Origin: Asparagopsis taxiformis
Taxonomy: Eukaryota; Rhodophyta; Florideophyceae; Bonnemaisoniales; Bonnemaisoniaceae
NCBI GenBank assembly: GCA_030407315.1
Contig: JALQPE010000285.1
Span: 1-64,000 of the forward strand
DNA: 64,000 bases
Direction: 5' to 3'
The stretch's first letter is position 1; each line of letters begins with the position of its first letter. A program made the position numbers and the translations under genes. Shown in pieces: positions 9,829-20,398 of the stretch. The notes below the pieces were generated by a model, which was not told the origin of the DNA, did no database searches, and saw only the letters and a list, made by a program, of their open reading frames with translations.

Positions 9829-12114
9829 ATGCCGCCGCGTATTGCGAAGAAAGCTCCAAAGCCTCCGGGCCTCCAGAAAACCCGGTCAGCAGCTGCTGTA
9901 TCGAGTGCCCGACAATCCCGTGCGAAGAAGCGGTCTGGGCCTACCGGCAGCATTGAACCGCGGTCCGGTAGTCGCAAGACGGACCGGCGCAGATCTGGGG
10001 ATCCGCAGCGAGAAAGTGAGGAAGGAGGAACGGCGCGGAGAGAGATGGGGCTTGACCGAGGCAAGCGTGCTCGCAGGGACAGTGAACATCATGATGATGA
10101 CATGATAGTGGCTCAAAACATGTTGGAATTGCGGCAGAGTGCTATGGCAAAGGTAGTTCCTCCCGGGTTGGCAGATGCGGAGGTGCTGCAGACGGAGTCC
10201 CAGCCGGGGGCTTCCGACACACTGGAGGCTGTGACCCCCACTGCGCCAACTATGCCGAGTACATCAGCCCCAGCAGGTAATGCAGTCAGGGACCCGAGGA
10301 TAGCGGCAAGGGATGTTGTTTCTGAGCAACGTTCACAGGATGCCAACTATCATCGGCGGTCAGGTGGTACTGAGGGGAGAGAGCAGCCGGAGTGCGGGCC
10401 TCGTCACAACAGAGTGTCATTGGTGCCAAATATGCGCGTAACGCCCCCGCGACGTCAGGCTATTGGCGATGGAGGACATCATATTCCCGATAGCGTGGGA
10501 GATGGGGGGACGGTGAGGGCAGAGAGGTTGCATCCGCCGGAATCCATCGATTTAATGGCGAGTCGCATCAATGCGCAGAAGAAGAAGATCGCGGAGCTGG
10601 AAAAAAAAGTGTTTAGCCAGGACATAGCAAACAAGGCGCTCACCACGGAGATTGTTGCGTTGGAGGCTAAGGTGAAGACTCTGCAGGCGGAAAATGCCAG
10701 CCTTACTGCAATTGCGAGAACAGGTAGAATCAGTGATCACGGTGGCGGTAAGTCGAAAATACAGAAAGCCATTCCTGTGAAATACCTTGGAGTTCTTAGG
10801 GCGGTTGAGGAAAACCTGACAAAGTGGTGCAAGAACGAGACTATGGAGCTGGACCCTATAGCGGAACAAACGCAGAGACGTTGGACTGGACGTACCATCG
10901 AGGTAGAGCCGGTAGAAGGGGCACTTTGGAGCGAAAACGGTGTAGGATATATTGCTACCCCTCCGGGCTATATCATCAAGAATCTGCAGTGGTATACACC
11001 TTCGTACAGGGACGAGAGTGATCTGCTGAATGACTTGGTGCGACACGTACTGCGTCAAAGTCCGTGGTGTGATGTGTTTTCCGATGAGGAGCAGCGTGTG
11101 TGCTGTCAAGAGGCTGTGGCGGGGAGCAAGGAATTGAAAGTGAAGGTGACGCAGAAACTGTCCGACGTGATGAGTGCACGGAAGCGTAATGCGAGGGACA
11201 GATTGTTCGGTTCGCTGGGGTACACGAAATTAATGTCTAGATGCACGATGCTGACGACGCGAGCTGAGATGGACGAGCGAGAGGAACAAAAGCGCGAAGC
11301 GTCTGAGAAGCTTTTGAAACGGGAAAGTAACGGTGATTTGGATATGGGGAGGTGGCGAACGGCACCGTTCTCAGAGCTGCGATACAGCAAAGGCTTGGTT
11401 CCTGACAGCTTCGAAATGGAAGTGAATGGTGATGCATGGTTTAACAACCGAGTAGCTGTGAATGTGCTGGACATCTTCAGGGGTTATTCGATACGACCAG
11501 AACAAGTAATGGACATAGAGACGAGCATACTAACGCTGGCGCGCCTGGATGCTTGGCTAGTGACTACTGTGGAGTGTTTGGATGAACCGAAGGGGAAAGG
11601 AGGTGCACGGCAGAAGGAGTTTACAAGGCGGTACAGTCAATATGTGGGGGTAGCTTTTCAGCAATTAGTTGGTATGGTGGTGTACTGCATGTCTTGTCTC
11701 CAAGGCTCGCAAGCAAGGGAAGAAACGGACGTTGTCGAGAGCGAACAGCGGACTAGTGCACAGTCACGGCATGTGTTTGCAAGCCGTACTGTGACGAGAG
11801 AGGCTGTTGAAGTGTGGCAAAGCGGAGAGGGGTCTGGAATTGTTCATGTCGTTGATGATGTAAACCGCTGCTCATCACTTGTTCTAGTGTCCGAGGATTG
11901 GATTCAATCGCATATTACGTCAAACCTCGGTGCTGTAATGGATTGTGTGATTGCGCAAGGACTAATTGGCGCAGAACTTTTCGTCGTTGACCCATATGCT
12001 GGACACCTGACTGCAAACCTGAATGTCGAAATCAATGCCCCACAGTATGGGGGCATGGAGCGGCGCCATGCAGCCACTGCTGATAACGGTTTTGGCGTAA
12101 TGGAGGATGGTTGA
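9829..12114 (+). CDS. 761-residue protein of unknown function, convergent partner of the transposase
   Basis: I do not recognise a family. The ATG begins an Arg/Lys/Pro-rich N-terminus with several nuclear-localisation-like clusters (KKRSG, RRRSGD, KRARRD), then a low-complexity region to about residue 240. A predicted coiled coil follows at residues 241-292 (heptads around AELEKK and ALEAKVKTLQAEN), then a C-terminal globular part of about 460 residues with no obvious catalytic motif. The stop is 78 bp from the convergent stop of the transposase gene, the layout of two-gene DNA transposons in which a second, DNA-binding protein assists the transposase. A structural or accessory role is inference only. 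Confidence 0.6.
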   Translation: MPPRIAKKAPKPPGLQKTRSAAAVSSARQSRAKKRSGPTGSIEPRSGSRKTDRRRSGDPQRESEEGGTARREMGLDRGKRARRDSEHHDDDMIVAQNMLELRQSAMAKVVPPGLADAEVLQTESQPGASDTLEAVTPTAPTMPSTSAPAGNAVRDPRIAARDVVSEQRSQDANYHRRSGGTEGREQPECGPRHNRVSLVPNMRVTPPRRQAIGDGGHHIPDSVGDGGTVRAERLHPPESIDLMASRINAQKKKIAELEKKVFSQDIANKALTTEIVALEAKVKTLQAENASLTAIARTGRISDHGGGKSKIQKAIPVKYLGVLRAVEENLTKWCKNETMELDPIAEQTQRRWTGRTIEVEPVEGALWSENGVGYIATPPGYIIKNLQWYTPSYRDESDLLNDLVRHVLRQSPWCDVFSDEEQRVCCQEAVAGSKELKVKVTQKLSDVMSARKRNARDRLFGSLGYTKLMSRCTMLTTRAEMDEREEQKREASEKLLKRESNGDLDMGRWRTAPFSELRYSKGLVPDSFEMEVNGDAWFNNRVAVNVLDIFRGYSIRPEQVMDIETSILTLARLDAWLVTTVECLDEPKGKGGARQKEFTRRYSQYVGVAFQQLVGMVVYCMSCLQGSQAREETDVVESEQRTSAQSRHVFASRTVTREAVEVWQSGEGSGIVHVVDDVNRCSSLVLVSEDWIQSHITSNLGAVMDCVIAQGLIGAELFVVDPYAGHLTANLNVEINAPQYGGMERRHAATADNGFGVMEDG

Positions 12115-12191
12115 AATTAGTGCAGTAAATGTGACGTTGACTAGAAGGTTTATCATGTAGTACATTATCAATAGAGTGCTGCGATTTAGAT

Positions 12192-15100
12192 TTATTCTTC
12201 TTCATTATCATCTGTGAATTGGTAATCAGTGTTGGTGTAGAAGCGGTTGAGATAGAAACGGTGGTCCGACCAGTGCATTTGTTTCGTAAATGGCTTGACT
12301 GGAAAGTTACTTCGTACGATGTGCACGGTGCCAGATATAGTAGATGCAGGAATGAGGTCAAACCAAGGACCACCTGCACTGTGGGATGCAGTGTCATTGC
12401 TGTCAACGGATCCGTTGTCCGGGTCCCATGTGGACCACTTTAAACAAATGCACCCAAGTGATTTTTCCACAGCGGTTTTTGGGGCAAAGCAGGTCATATA
12501 CTGAACGAAAGCGAGTTCTACAGGTTGAAACAGGTTTGGAGACTGCAGGCGTACCAGTGCCAGGACGCGCCCTACCCATATGGTTCTGTAGTCATCGGCA
12601 GTTCCGGAGATGACGACAAAGGAGTACTGCGATCTCTTTGCGGGGCCGAATGATGAAGTTGCAAAGACGCGCTGCTGCTTGTGCCTCGACACGTTTGTGG
12701 GGCGAAGCATGCCACTGTGCGGGTCAAAGTCGTCGGCATCTGGGACGTACCCTCCCATGACGTAGGCGGACTTTACCACGGTGACGGAAATGTCCATGTC
12801 ATGTATTGGAGGGCCTTCTGCCGTGGCGCGCAGTCTAGCGAGGGTGAGGAACGCTTGTGCAGCTGTGTCACCGAGTTGCTGGAATAGCGTTATGGTGCCA
12901 GACGGGAACGAGGAGTTGTGCAGAGGCAAAAGAGTGGCAGGATCGGGCTGTCCGTCGATATCTGCAACGAGGAGGGTTGCATCGGGCAGCAGGGAGGCAA
13001 AGTCGTGCAGTGCAACGGTGAATCCGTCGCGAACGAGTACTGCACCGTCTGTGGGCGATATCATGCGTGGGTTTCCCAATGTGTTCGATGGGGTGTGACC
13101 AGTTGGAGTGGCCAAGGAGAATTCCATGTGGCGAATAGTCTCTTCCATGGCTGTGGAGCGCCTTCGAGAGGTTTTCCTATAACTCTGTTTGAACAGAAGA
13201 TGCGAGTGTTCGTAGGGGCCTGCATCAATGTGTTCCAGGGCGCCATATCTCTGCAAGTCACCGGGAAGATGGTCTAGAAGATGGAACTTGAAAGTTTTGA
13301 GACCTGTGGTGTGGAATGGGCCGAGGGTGGAGAGCATTGATTGTTTGAAATAGGAAATGGAGTTCTGGAGGCTTTCTAGTTCGGCGGCAGTCCAGTGCTT
13401 GATGCGACCGCGTTTCATGACCCATGCGACGAGGTCAGAGTATTGCGTGCAGATGGAAGTGAGAGGGGCTGTCTCTACTTCGTCACAGCATGTGTCAATG
13501 AATGCTGCGATGAAAGGGAACACCATGTCGACATGGTGATAGTCTTTGGCTGCGAGCATGCCGCGTATGCCGTCCTCCGTGAAGAGGCCGTTCAAATTGG
13601 TGCCCTTCTCACCCTTGGAGAAGTCGACATGAAGACCGGTGATGTAGTAGTCGCGTTCGATAGCGGACAGAATGCTGTTTGAGCCGGCGAGGATGGATTT
13701 TTTCACCTTCTTGAAGGTGCGAGGTGTCCCGGAATGGGAGGCAGTGGTGGTGAGGTCTGGGGAGCTGAGGCGGTGGACAATGCACTGTTTGATGAGCTTT
13801 GAGATGCCGAGGTGGAGATTGTGCAGAGGCTCGAAGGAGAAAATGTTGTAGGGGTCTAGGGGACTGTTGGTGGGTAAAAGAGCGGTCGATTCGAGGACAG
13901 AGTGTTGTTCGAGGAGGGAGAGAGCTTCGAGCGGAGCAGTTGTATGCTCCTGAGCGCTCTCTTGGCGTGCAGAGCGTGTATCATCGAGGGAGCGGGGCTG
14001 GTGTGGCGCGCTGGATTCAAGTTGAGTGGCGGGGATGTAGCAGCGGTGGCAGGGATGTGTGGTGGTAGTGCTGTTGCGAGTGCATGACAGCTCTTTGGCC
14101 TCTGGAAAGTCGCAGCAATAATTGGCTAGGATGGGAAAGCATTGGCGGGCAGTTGCAGTGGAGTCTGTGCAGGGGAACCCGGAAGAGAACGCGGTGGATA
14201 GGGACGAAAACACTTTTTCGAGTGCTTTATGAAGAATATCAATTTTGCGAGCGCGACTAGCAGAACTAGAGGTTGTCGGCATTTCATCACCGAACAAGGC
14301 GTTGGACGAAGGGTTAACAATGTACGGAAGATACCCGACGATGGTGAGGCCGGTACGGATGCAGTGGCGACGGAGGGGGGCGGAGAAGTTGAGCAGTGTG
14401 ACGTGTATGGGGTATGCGACGATTGCGGAGCTCTTGAGGCTTGTGCTGCTCTTGTCGGAGTACACTTGGAGGAGGCCGGCAAAGGAGGAAGCGGTGGGAT
14501 CATTTTCCTCTGCCCATACGACCTGTGGATCTTCCGAGAGCTGCACGCGCTGTCTAGTAACCTGGTGCAGCGTTTTCGCGAATTCTGTGTGTAGGGGATG
14601 AGAAAATATTGCGGTGCCGTCTGGGGCGGTCTGTGGGGAGGGGTGGAAGAGAGTATTTTGGTCGTTAGCCAGTGCTAACTGCCTGCGGAGCATGTCGACT
14701 GGGTCGCGGAGGTACAGCTGTGCCGAGTACTTACCAGTTTTGTCTGGAATGATGTGGCTCTTGTAACCTTCGGTGCGGAAATGTGTTTCGACCATGGAAG
14801 CGGTAACGTGGCGACATTCTTCTACGGTGCGAACGGCGCTGTTGAACTTTTCTAGGGAGAATGCGGGGTCTTGTAGGATGGTGATGACTTCGCTCACGCG
14901 GCCAGCGCCGGCCTTGTACTCGAGGGTTGTGAGACTGGCGGCGAGGGATTGCACGAGGAGGTCTGCGCGGGAGGGGGTTGAGGTTGGTGGCAGTGAAGCG
15001 TCACAGGGTGAGTCGCTGGAGGAAGCACGACCAGATTCTGGGTCTGGGGAGCTGGGTTGCGGGGAATCATGGTCGCCGTTTCGAGCAGGCTCATGGGTGA

Positions 15101-15230
15101 CGGCAGGGACACGAGCGTTGTTGAAATGTTGGGGAGAGGGGTTGAAACGGTAGCGACACGTTCGCTCATGCAGCGCGAGCGCATAAGCATCTACGCAGTA
15201 GTAGAAGCACCCTTCATACTTGCATTCCAT
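12192..15230 (-). CDS. Plavaka/KDZ-like DNA transposase with N-terminal zinc finger
   Basis: This intact 1012-residue frame begins at an ATG. The N-terminus holds a putative finger C-x4-C-x12-H-x3-C (Cys3, Cys8, His21, Cys25), followed by a Ser/Pro-rich linker. Around residue 470 comes FEPLHNLHLGISKLIKQC, like the D/E-xLH-xLHxG-x-K signature of Plavaka-type transposases. Near residue 670-700 the block GPYEHSHLLFKQSYRKTSRR resembles their conserved E-xxH-xxxK-xxYR-xSxR motif. These enzymes excise and insert DNA transposons in the nucleus. No stop or frameshift is visible, so the copy may be young. Flanking terminal repeats could not be paired with certainty. The family call rests on motif memory, not on a search. 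Confidence 0.65.
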   Translation of the reverse strand: MECKYEGCFYYCVDAYALALHERTCRYRFNPSPQHFNNARVPAVTHEPARNGDHDSPQPSSPDPESGRASSSDSPCDASLPPTSTPSRADLLVQSLAASLTTLEYKAGAGRVSEVITILQDPAFSLEKFNSAVRTVEECRHVTASMVETHFRTEGYKSHIIPDKTGKYSAQLYLRDPVDMLRRQLALANDQNTLFHPSPQTAPDGTAIFSHPLHTEFAKTLHQVTRQRVQLSEDPQVVWAEENDPTASSFAGLLQVYSDKSSTSLKSSAIVAYPIHVTLLNFSAPLRRHCIRTGLTIVGYLPYIVNPSSNALFGDEMPTTSSSASRARKIDILHKALEKVFSSLSTAFSSGFPCTDSTATARQCFPILANYCCDFPEAKELSCTRNSTTTTHPCHRCYIPATQLESSAPHQPRSLDDTRSARQESAQEHTTAPLEALSLLEQHSVLESTALLPTNSPLDPYNIFSFEPLHNLHLGISKLIKQCIVHRLSSPDLTTTASHSGTPRTFKKVKKSILAGSNSILSAIERDYYITGLHVDFSKGEKGTNLNGLFTEDGIRGMLAAKDYHHVDMVFPFIAAFIDTCCDEVETAPLTSICTQYSDLVAWVMKRGRIKHWTAAELESLQNSISYFKQSMLSTLGPFHTTGLKTFKFHLLDHLPGDLQRYGALEHIDAGPYEHSHLLFKQSYRKTSRRRSTAMEETIRHMEFSLATPTGHTPSNTLGNPRMISPTDGAVLVRDGFTVALHDFASLLPDATLLVADIDGQPDPATLLPLHNSSFPSGTITLFQQLGDTAAQAFLTLARLRATAEGPPIHDMDISVTVVKSAYVMGGYVPDADDFDPHSGMLRPTNVSRHKQQRVFATSSFGPAKRSQYSFVVISGTADDYRTIWVGRVLALVRLQSPNLFQPVELAFVQYMTCFAPKTAVEKSLGCICLKWSTWDPDNGSVDSNDTASHSAGGPWFDLIPASTISGTVHIVRSNFPVKPFTKQMHWSDHRFYLNRFYTNTDYQFTDDNEEE

Positions 15231-15827
15231 GTCGAGTTTTGACGCAAAAGGGAGGATTGCGAGCTGAACAGGGGAGACTGTGCCGTCCAGATGCGACCAA
15301 TTTTATTTTTGTGGTGCTTTCGAGACTTGGAATGTAACGTGTTCGTAGTTTTTTGGGTAGTAGTTTTGTGCTCACTCCAGCTGACATCCCAACGGTGGAA
15401 TTTAACCGAGAGTTCAATCATTTCCAACTGTTACATCACATTGCGTGCTGGCAACGTGTGCATGGAAGGACGAACGACTGCCCTGGGAGATGAATTTTCA
15501 ATTAATTCATTTGTAATAATAAACTTTTTTATTTCCAAACTTCGTGGAATCTGAATGTGCTTTACAGCGGATATGCCACAGATCATGTAAGGAAAGCAAA
15601 TGGATTCTCATATATATGATTATATGTTTATATTCGTTGTTCTCGATCCGGATCTCTTTGTTCGGGGAATCAGAGACCATGGCTTGGGCCATACTCAATC
15701 TCACTGCCGGCGATGATTTCGAGTATGCACAGCAAGACTTAAGCGGACGCAGAAAGCTGTCCGGTCGACGCCGCAGGCTCCACTCCGCCCTCATCACCGA
15801 CTGATCTTCTTTGACCGACTTTGCTTT
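15231..15827. other. Upstream side of the transposase gene, partly AT-rich
   Basis: The first 300 bases probably hold the transposase promoter. From 15480 the sequence is AT-rich. A 41-residue frame starting MAWAILNLTAGDDF at 15679 has no recognisable relatives and is not called as a gene. Confidence 0.35.
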
Positions 15828-15865
15828 GTACGTGCGCGAATCTTGATCAAGATTCGCGCACGTAC
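15828..15865. repeat. Perfect 38-bp palindrome without spacer
   Basis: The left arm GTACGTGCGCGAATCTTGA is followed directly by its exact reverse complement. It sits at the border between the transposase flank and the repeat array at 15.9 kb. Confidence 0.9.
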
Positions 15866-15889
15866 CTTCGTTCCATCCTCTACCCTCGA

Positions 15890-16960
15890 GGGTATGCATT
15901 GAGGGAAGCGTGGGTTTTGAGTCTGACTATTTCCGTTGATGCGATATTTTTCATGGGAAGCCTGTTGACTGATGGTGTGTATTGAGCGGAGGATGGAAGA
16001 GAGGTACGTGAAGTTTTGAAAGTATGCTGTGAGGGAAGGTTGATTTTGAGTCTGACTGTTGTGGTTGATTCCGATGTTGTGTAGATGATGCAGGAATGTT
16101 GATGACGGAAGGTAAGTTTCATTGAGTGCCAAGATGTGCTTTGCGAAGATATGGACTGCTGACTATGATTATTGTTAATTGCAAGGTTTTTGGATCATGG
16201 TTTGTATTGTGTGTAGGATGGATGAGAGGTACATTTGCGAGTTCTCAGGGTATGTAGCGAGGGAAACGTTGGTTTTCAATCTGACTGTTGCGATTGAATC
16301 CGATGTTGCGTAGGTGATGGAGGAATAGTGATGACGGAAGGTAAGTCACATTGGGCGCCCAGACCGGTTGTGCGAAGATGCGGAATGCTGACTACTTTTC
16401 TTGGCTACACGATTACGTGATTTATGGTTTTTATTGTGTGCAGGATGGAACAGGTAAAGTAAGTGTGCGAGTTTTGAAAGTAAGCAGCGAGGGAAGGTTG
16501 GTTTTGAGTCTGACTATTTCCGTTGATGCGATATTTTTCATTGGAAGCCTATTGAGTCATGGTGTGTATTGTGTGGAGCGAAGGTAAGTGTGCGAGTTTT
16601 GAAAGTATGCTGTGAGGGAAGGTTGGTTTTGAGTCTGACTGTTGTGGTTGATTCCGATGTTGTGTAGATGATGCAGGAATGTTGATGACAGAAGGTAAGT
16701 TTTACTGAGCACCAAGACTTGTTTTGCGAAGATATGGACTGCTGACTTTGATTATTCATTGCAAGGTTTTTGGATCATGGTTTGTATTTTGTGTAGGATG
16801 GATGATTCAGTCATCCTCTCGGAGAGGTAAGTAAGGGAGTTTCTAGGATATCTGTCGTGGTAAGCGTTGCTTTTGAGTCTGACTGTTGTGGTTGATTCTG
16901 ATGTTGTGTATGTGATGCAGGAGTGGTGAAGCAGGAACGGCAGGACTGAAGGAGAGTGAA
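15890..16960 (+). repeat. Degenerate tandem array (about 225-bp period) with exon-like modules
   Basis: The block TTTTGAGTCTGACT recurs about six times, followed by TGATTCCGATGTTG in most. Each period carries short segments bracketed by acceptor- and donor-like sites: TGTAG then GATGGATGAGAG then GTACAT, and TGCAG then an 18-base segment ending CGGAAG then GTAAGT. No long reading frame runs through it. Confidence 0.7.
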
Positions 16961-17510
16961 GAAGGGATGTAGGAAGATGGGGAATGAAGCTGTGAGGTGT
17001 TTCTGGTATGTGTATATTTTGGGGCATACGATAGAAGTGAGAGTGCGTTTCAAGTGGTGTAAGATTTTGCTGACCATGTTCATGTTTGATGTCTTGATGA
17101 TTTAATGGGCTGGGGTGGTGTCGAGGAAAGCGGGGATGGTATTGGGAAGGAGCGTATTTTTTGTAATCTAGGTCGTGAGGGTTCTTGCAGTATGTGCGGA
17201 TGGTGGTGCATGGCGTTCGGATGGTAGGGAGAACGCGATAGTGAGGGAGATGGGTGATCGACGATATGCTGACAGGTATTTTGTATTCTGGCTGGATACG
17301 TATTTCCTATTCTAACCGGGTATTTATTTCCTATTCTAACCGGGTATTTATTTCCTATTCTGACCAGATATGTATTCCCTATTCTAGAGAGACGTATTGT
17401 ATACGAGCAGTTTCCTAAATGAGAGAATAAAATACGGTCCGATATGGGCCCTGAATTTACCATCCGCTGTAATTTCTTCCCTCCCGGTTTTCGCTGATAT
17501 ATTGTATACT

Positions 17511-17768
17511 GGATGTCGGGTCCTAGTATTCCGCCATATGTACTAGAGAAAGTGGATGTCGGGTCCTAGTATTCCGCCATATGTACTAGAGAAAGTGGAT
17601 GTCGGGTCCTAGTATTCCGCCATATGTACTAGAGAAAGTGGATGTCGGGTCCTAGTATTCCGCCAAACGTACTAGAGAAAGTGGATGTCGGGTCCTAGTA
17701 TTCCGCCATATGTACTAGAGAAAGTGGATGTCGGGCCCTAGTATTCCGCCATATGTACTAGAGAAAGT
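17511..17768 (+). repeat. 43-bp minisatellite, six copies
   Basis: Six near-identical 43-bp units begin GGATGTCGGGTCCTAGTATT and end TACTAGAGAAAGT. The homologous array at 60265-60393 has three units, so copy number varies. Confidence 0.95.
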
Positions 17769-17900
17769 GGACGTCCGCATCCAAAAAATTTTTATTTTTT
17801 TTTGGACGCGGACGTTCATTTGTTCTAGTAAATCTCGGGGCCGACTAGGACCCGTACTAGAGAGACTGGACGTCCGCGTCCACTTCCGAAAACACAGACG
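17769..17900. repeat. GGACGTCC-rich terminus of the interspersed repeat, hairpin-forming
   Basis: GGACGTCCGCATCCAAAAA and TTTTTGGACGCGGACGTTC are inverted arms with two mismatches. A further GGACGTCCGCGTCC follows. A diverged inverted version is at 48411-48600. Confidence 0.75.
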
Positions 17901-19910
17901 AGACCTACCCCTGAGAAGCGCAGTGACAACTGCAATGTCACCCTATCCGATGGCATCTCGTCAATACAGACGAATGGGAGGTGCGACGACGGAAGCGATG
18001 ACAGCCTTGCATCGCCTGTCGTTGCAGAAAAGGCAGTAGCTCAAGGAATTGGCAGAATCAGAAAAATTCCTCCCGTAACTTTACAAGTGGCCCTACGGAA
18101 AGGAAGAAATGCTGAACAGTTTCAGTTTTCTCGGATCTGGTCGATACCGCGCACCATATTGCATCTCTCATCAGGGCATCTGGCCCTGATTAACACCTCG
18201 TTCTTAGTGGCAGATGATGCATTGGCATGTGAGGACATACTGATAGGGCAGCCCATACTGCAACATTTGCAAATCGACTCTAGGACTTTGCTGGAGCAGA
18301 ACAGAGCGATATTAGATGGTTCAGACTGCTCCGCAGTTGGTAACCCAACTGTGCCACGTGGTGGAGGAGCTGTCAGTCGACTGATGATTGCACGGATTAA
18401 TCATGTCGCAAATGAGGATGTCGAAAGCGCTCCTGTCCGCACAATGCCAGATCAATCTCGTCCGAGAGCAGACTATTTTGAGATCAATAAGGAACAGGAT
18501 CCTTTCCCAGATGCCGCTTTATTGGACCCTGTCGATAGTGACCAACAGGAGGATGTTGGTGCCGCTATAAGGGAGCTGCTCAACCGCGCAAGGGAATCTG
18601 GACTATCGGAAAACTACCAGGATACCCTGCACTCTATCTTACTCAATTATACAGATATATTCCGCACAGGTTTGTCATCTGGTCCACCAGCTGACCTCCC
18701 ACCATTACGAATTGAGCTCCATACCCATGCCCGTCCAACTCGAGTTAAGCTGAGGAATTACTCCCAAACACAGCGCGACTTCCTTAATGAATTCGTGCGC
18801 AAATTGGTTGAAAAAGGAATGGCTTATCCGAATCCGACAGCTGCATGGGCGGCTGCGCCACTACTAGTACCCAAGCCTGGCCCCGCAAAATTTCGATTCA
18901 CAGTAGATCTGCGTCCAGTTAACAGCCACACTGTGAAGCACCAATATCCAATGCCCAATTTGGAACATGAGATCTCTCAATTAGCGGGTGCCAAGTATTT
19001 CGCCACGTTCGATCTCTCGAATGGCTATTGGCAACTCCCATTACACGAAGATAGCCAAGAATGTCAATCGTTCCTGACACCGAACAATGTATATTCCCCT
19101 ACACGTGTACTACACGGAACATCAAACGCCGTGGCGCATTTGCAAGCTTGTCTTGCAGAAATCATACCTCCAGCTCTCAAGCTGTCCACTATTACATGGC
19201 TCGATGACATTCTGTGCCATGGCGCAAGCATATCATCGCTCATGAACACCATTGAATGTCTGTTCAAGATTTTTCAAAAGCATCGACTGCGCCTGCATCC
19301 GCGCAAGTGCAACCTTTTCACCAAATGTATAACTTGGTGCGGCTGCCAAATCTCCGAGCAGGGTATTCGTTTTGACCCACGCCGACTCGATGCACTGCTA
19401 AGTATGTCACCACCAACAAATGGAGCACATTTACAACAGTTTCTGTGTGCAATGCAGTGGGTCAAGCAATGCATACCACGATACTCCGAGATCACACATC
19501 CCTTGCATCTCTTTATCGAGAAAGTATATGCCAAAGTAACGAAGCGCACGAAAATATCTGTTTCACGCATCTCACTAGCGTCTCTCGGATGGGGAGAGGA
19601 ACAGCTCAAAGCATTCGAAGTTTGCAAAAAAGCACTGGCATCACAAGTTACTCTAACTCATAGAGATTATAGCAAAAGGCTTTGTGTTTATACTGACGCT
19701 TCAGACGTGATTTGGTCCGGCATCATCACCCAGGTACCAAAAGAGGAGCTTAAATTGAAACACTCTAACCAGAATCACGAACCTCTAGCATTTCTATCTG
19801 GGCGGTTCAATGAGACGCAGCTAAGGTGGTCTACTCTGGAAAAAGAAGCATATGCTATTCTAGCTTCTTTAGAACGTATGCACTGGCTTGTTTCAACTCC
19901 AGATGGATTT
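17901..19910 (+). pseudogene. pol: Gypsy-1 pol, 5' part: protease end, reverse transcriptase, RNase H start
   Basis: The frame is open from 17901 without an ATG, so it continues from lost upstream sequence. It shows a protease C-terminal motif (LIGQPILQHL), then reverse transcriptase with FRFTVDLRPVN, FATFDLSNGYWQLP and the catalytic WLDDIL, then RNase H with YTDASD and WSTLEKEAYAI. Reverse transcriptase copies the element RNA into DNA in cytoplasmic particles. The Trp in place of the usual Tyr/Phe before the catalytic Asp pair is shared with Gypsy-2. The frame is broken at 19910 by insertion of Copia-out and continues at 32854. Confidence 0.85.
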
Positions 19911-20398
19911 TGTTGAAACGAATTGGTCGCTTACCGAGCGTTTATTGAATCTGCGAGCTCACTACATAATTTGTATTCTCGCCGAGGTGCGTCGGCGGTG
20001 CTAAGGACAGCCTGTACATGGCTGCTCCAGACAGACTGTCACTGACAGTCTGTCCTAGCAAACACCCGCTGCCAATCTGGTACACGTGGGCTTCTCAATC
20101 ATATCACCCACACGTGTACACTTATCATAACATTTTCCCTCTGCCATGATGGCAACCCATCTTGGCATTTCTAATTACTAATTGAAAGTCTGACAAACAA
20201 ATTGAAACTTCAGACGCTATTATCTCCATGAAGAAAGGTCGTAGAAGCTTCGGAGAAGTTGCTACCCGACTAATTCGGGCACGCTGAACACGATGAGATA
20301 GGTTTCGGAGCGCATAGAGCACTCCTTCTAGGAGAAATCGAGGGTCAAAGTTTTCTCACGTAATTGAGCCCCTCAGGGCCAATTCCAGTGCTTCAACA
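19911..20398 (-). repeat. Copia-out 3' LTR
   Basis: 488 bp; in sense it starts TGTTGAAGCACTGG and ends TTCGTTTCAACA. It carries a CAATAAACG poly(A)-like signal near its end and several inverted repeats. Confidence 0.95.

Larger units (their letters stand above)
16985..17900 (+). repeat. Interspersed repeat, copy 1 (second copy at 59746-60526)
   Basis: From GGCATACGATAGAAGTGAGAG onward the sequence matches 59746-60526. It contains 24-bp repeats of the TATTCT..GG(G/A)TA..TATTTCC type (17281-17395), the 43-bp minisatellite and a GGACGTCC-rich end. Both copies end in GAAAACACAGACG and then diverge, marking the element border. No gene is seen. Confidence 0.8.
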
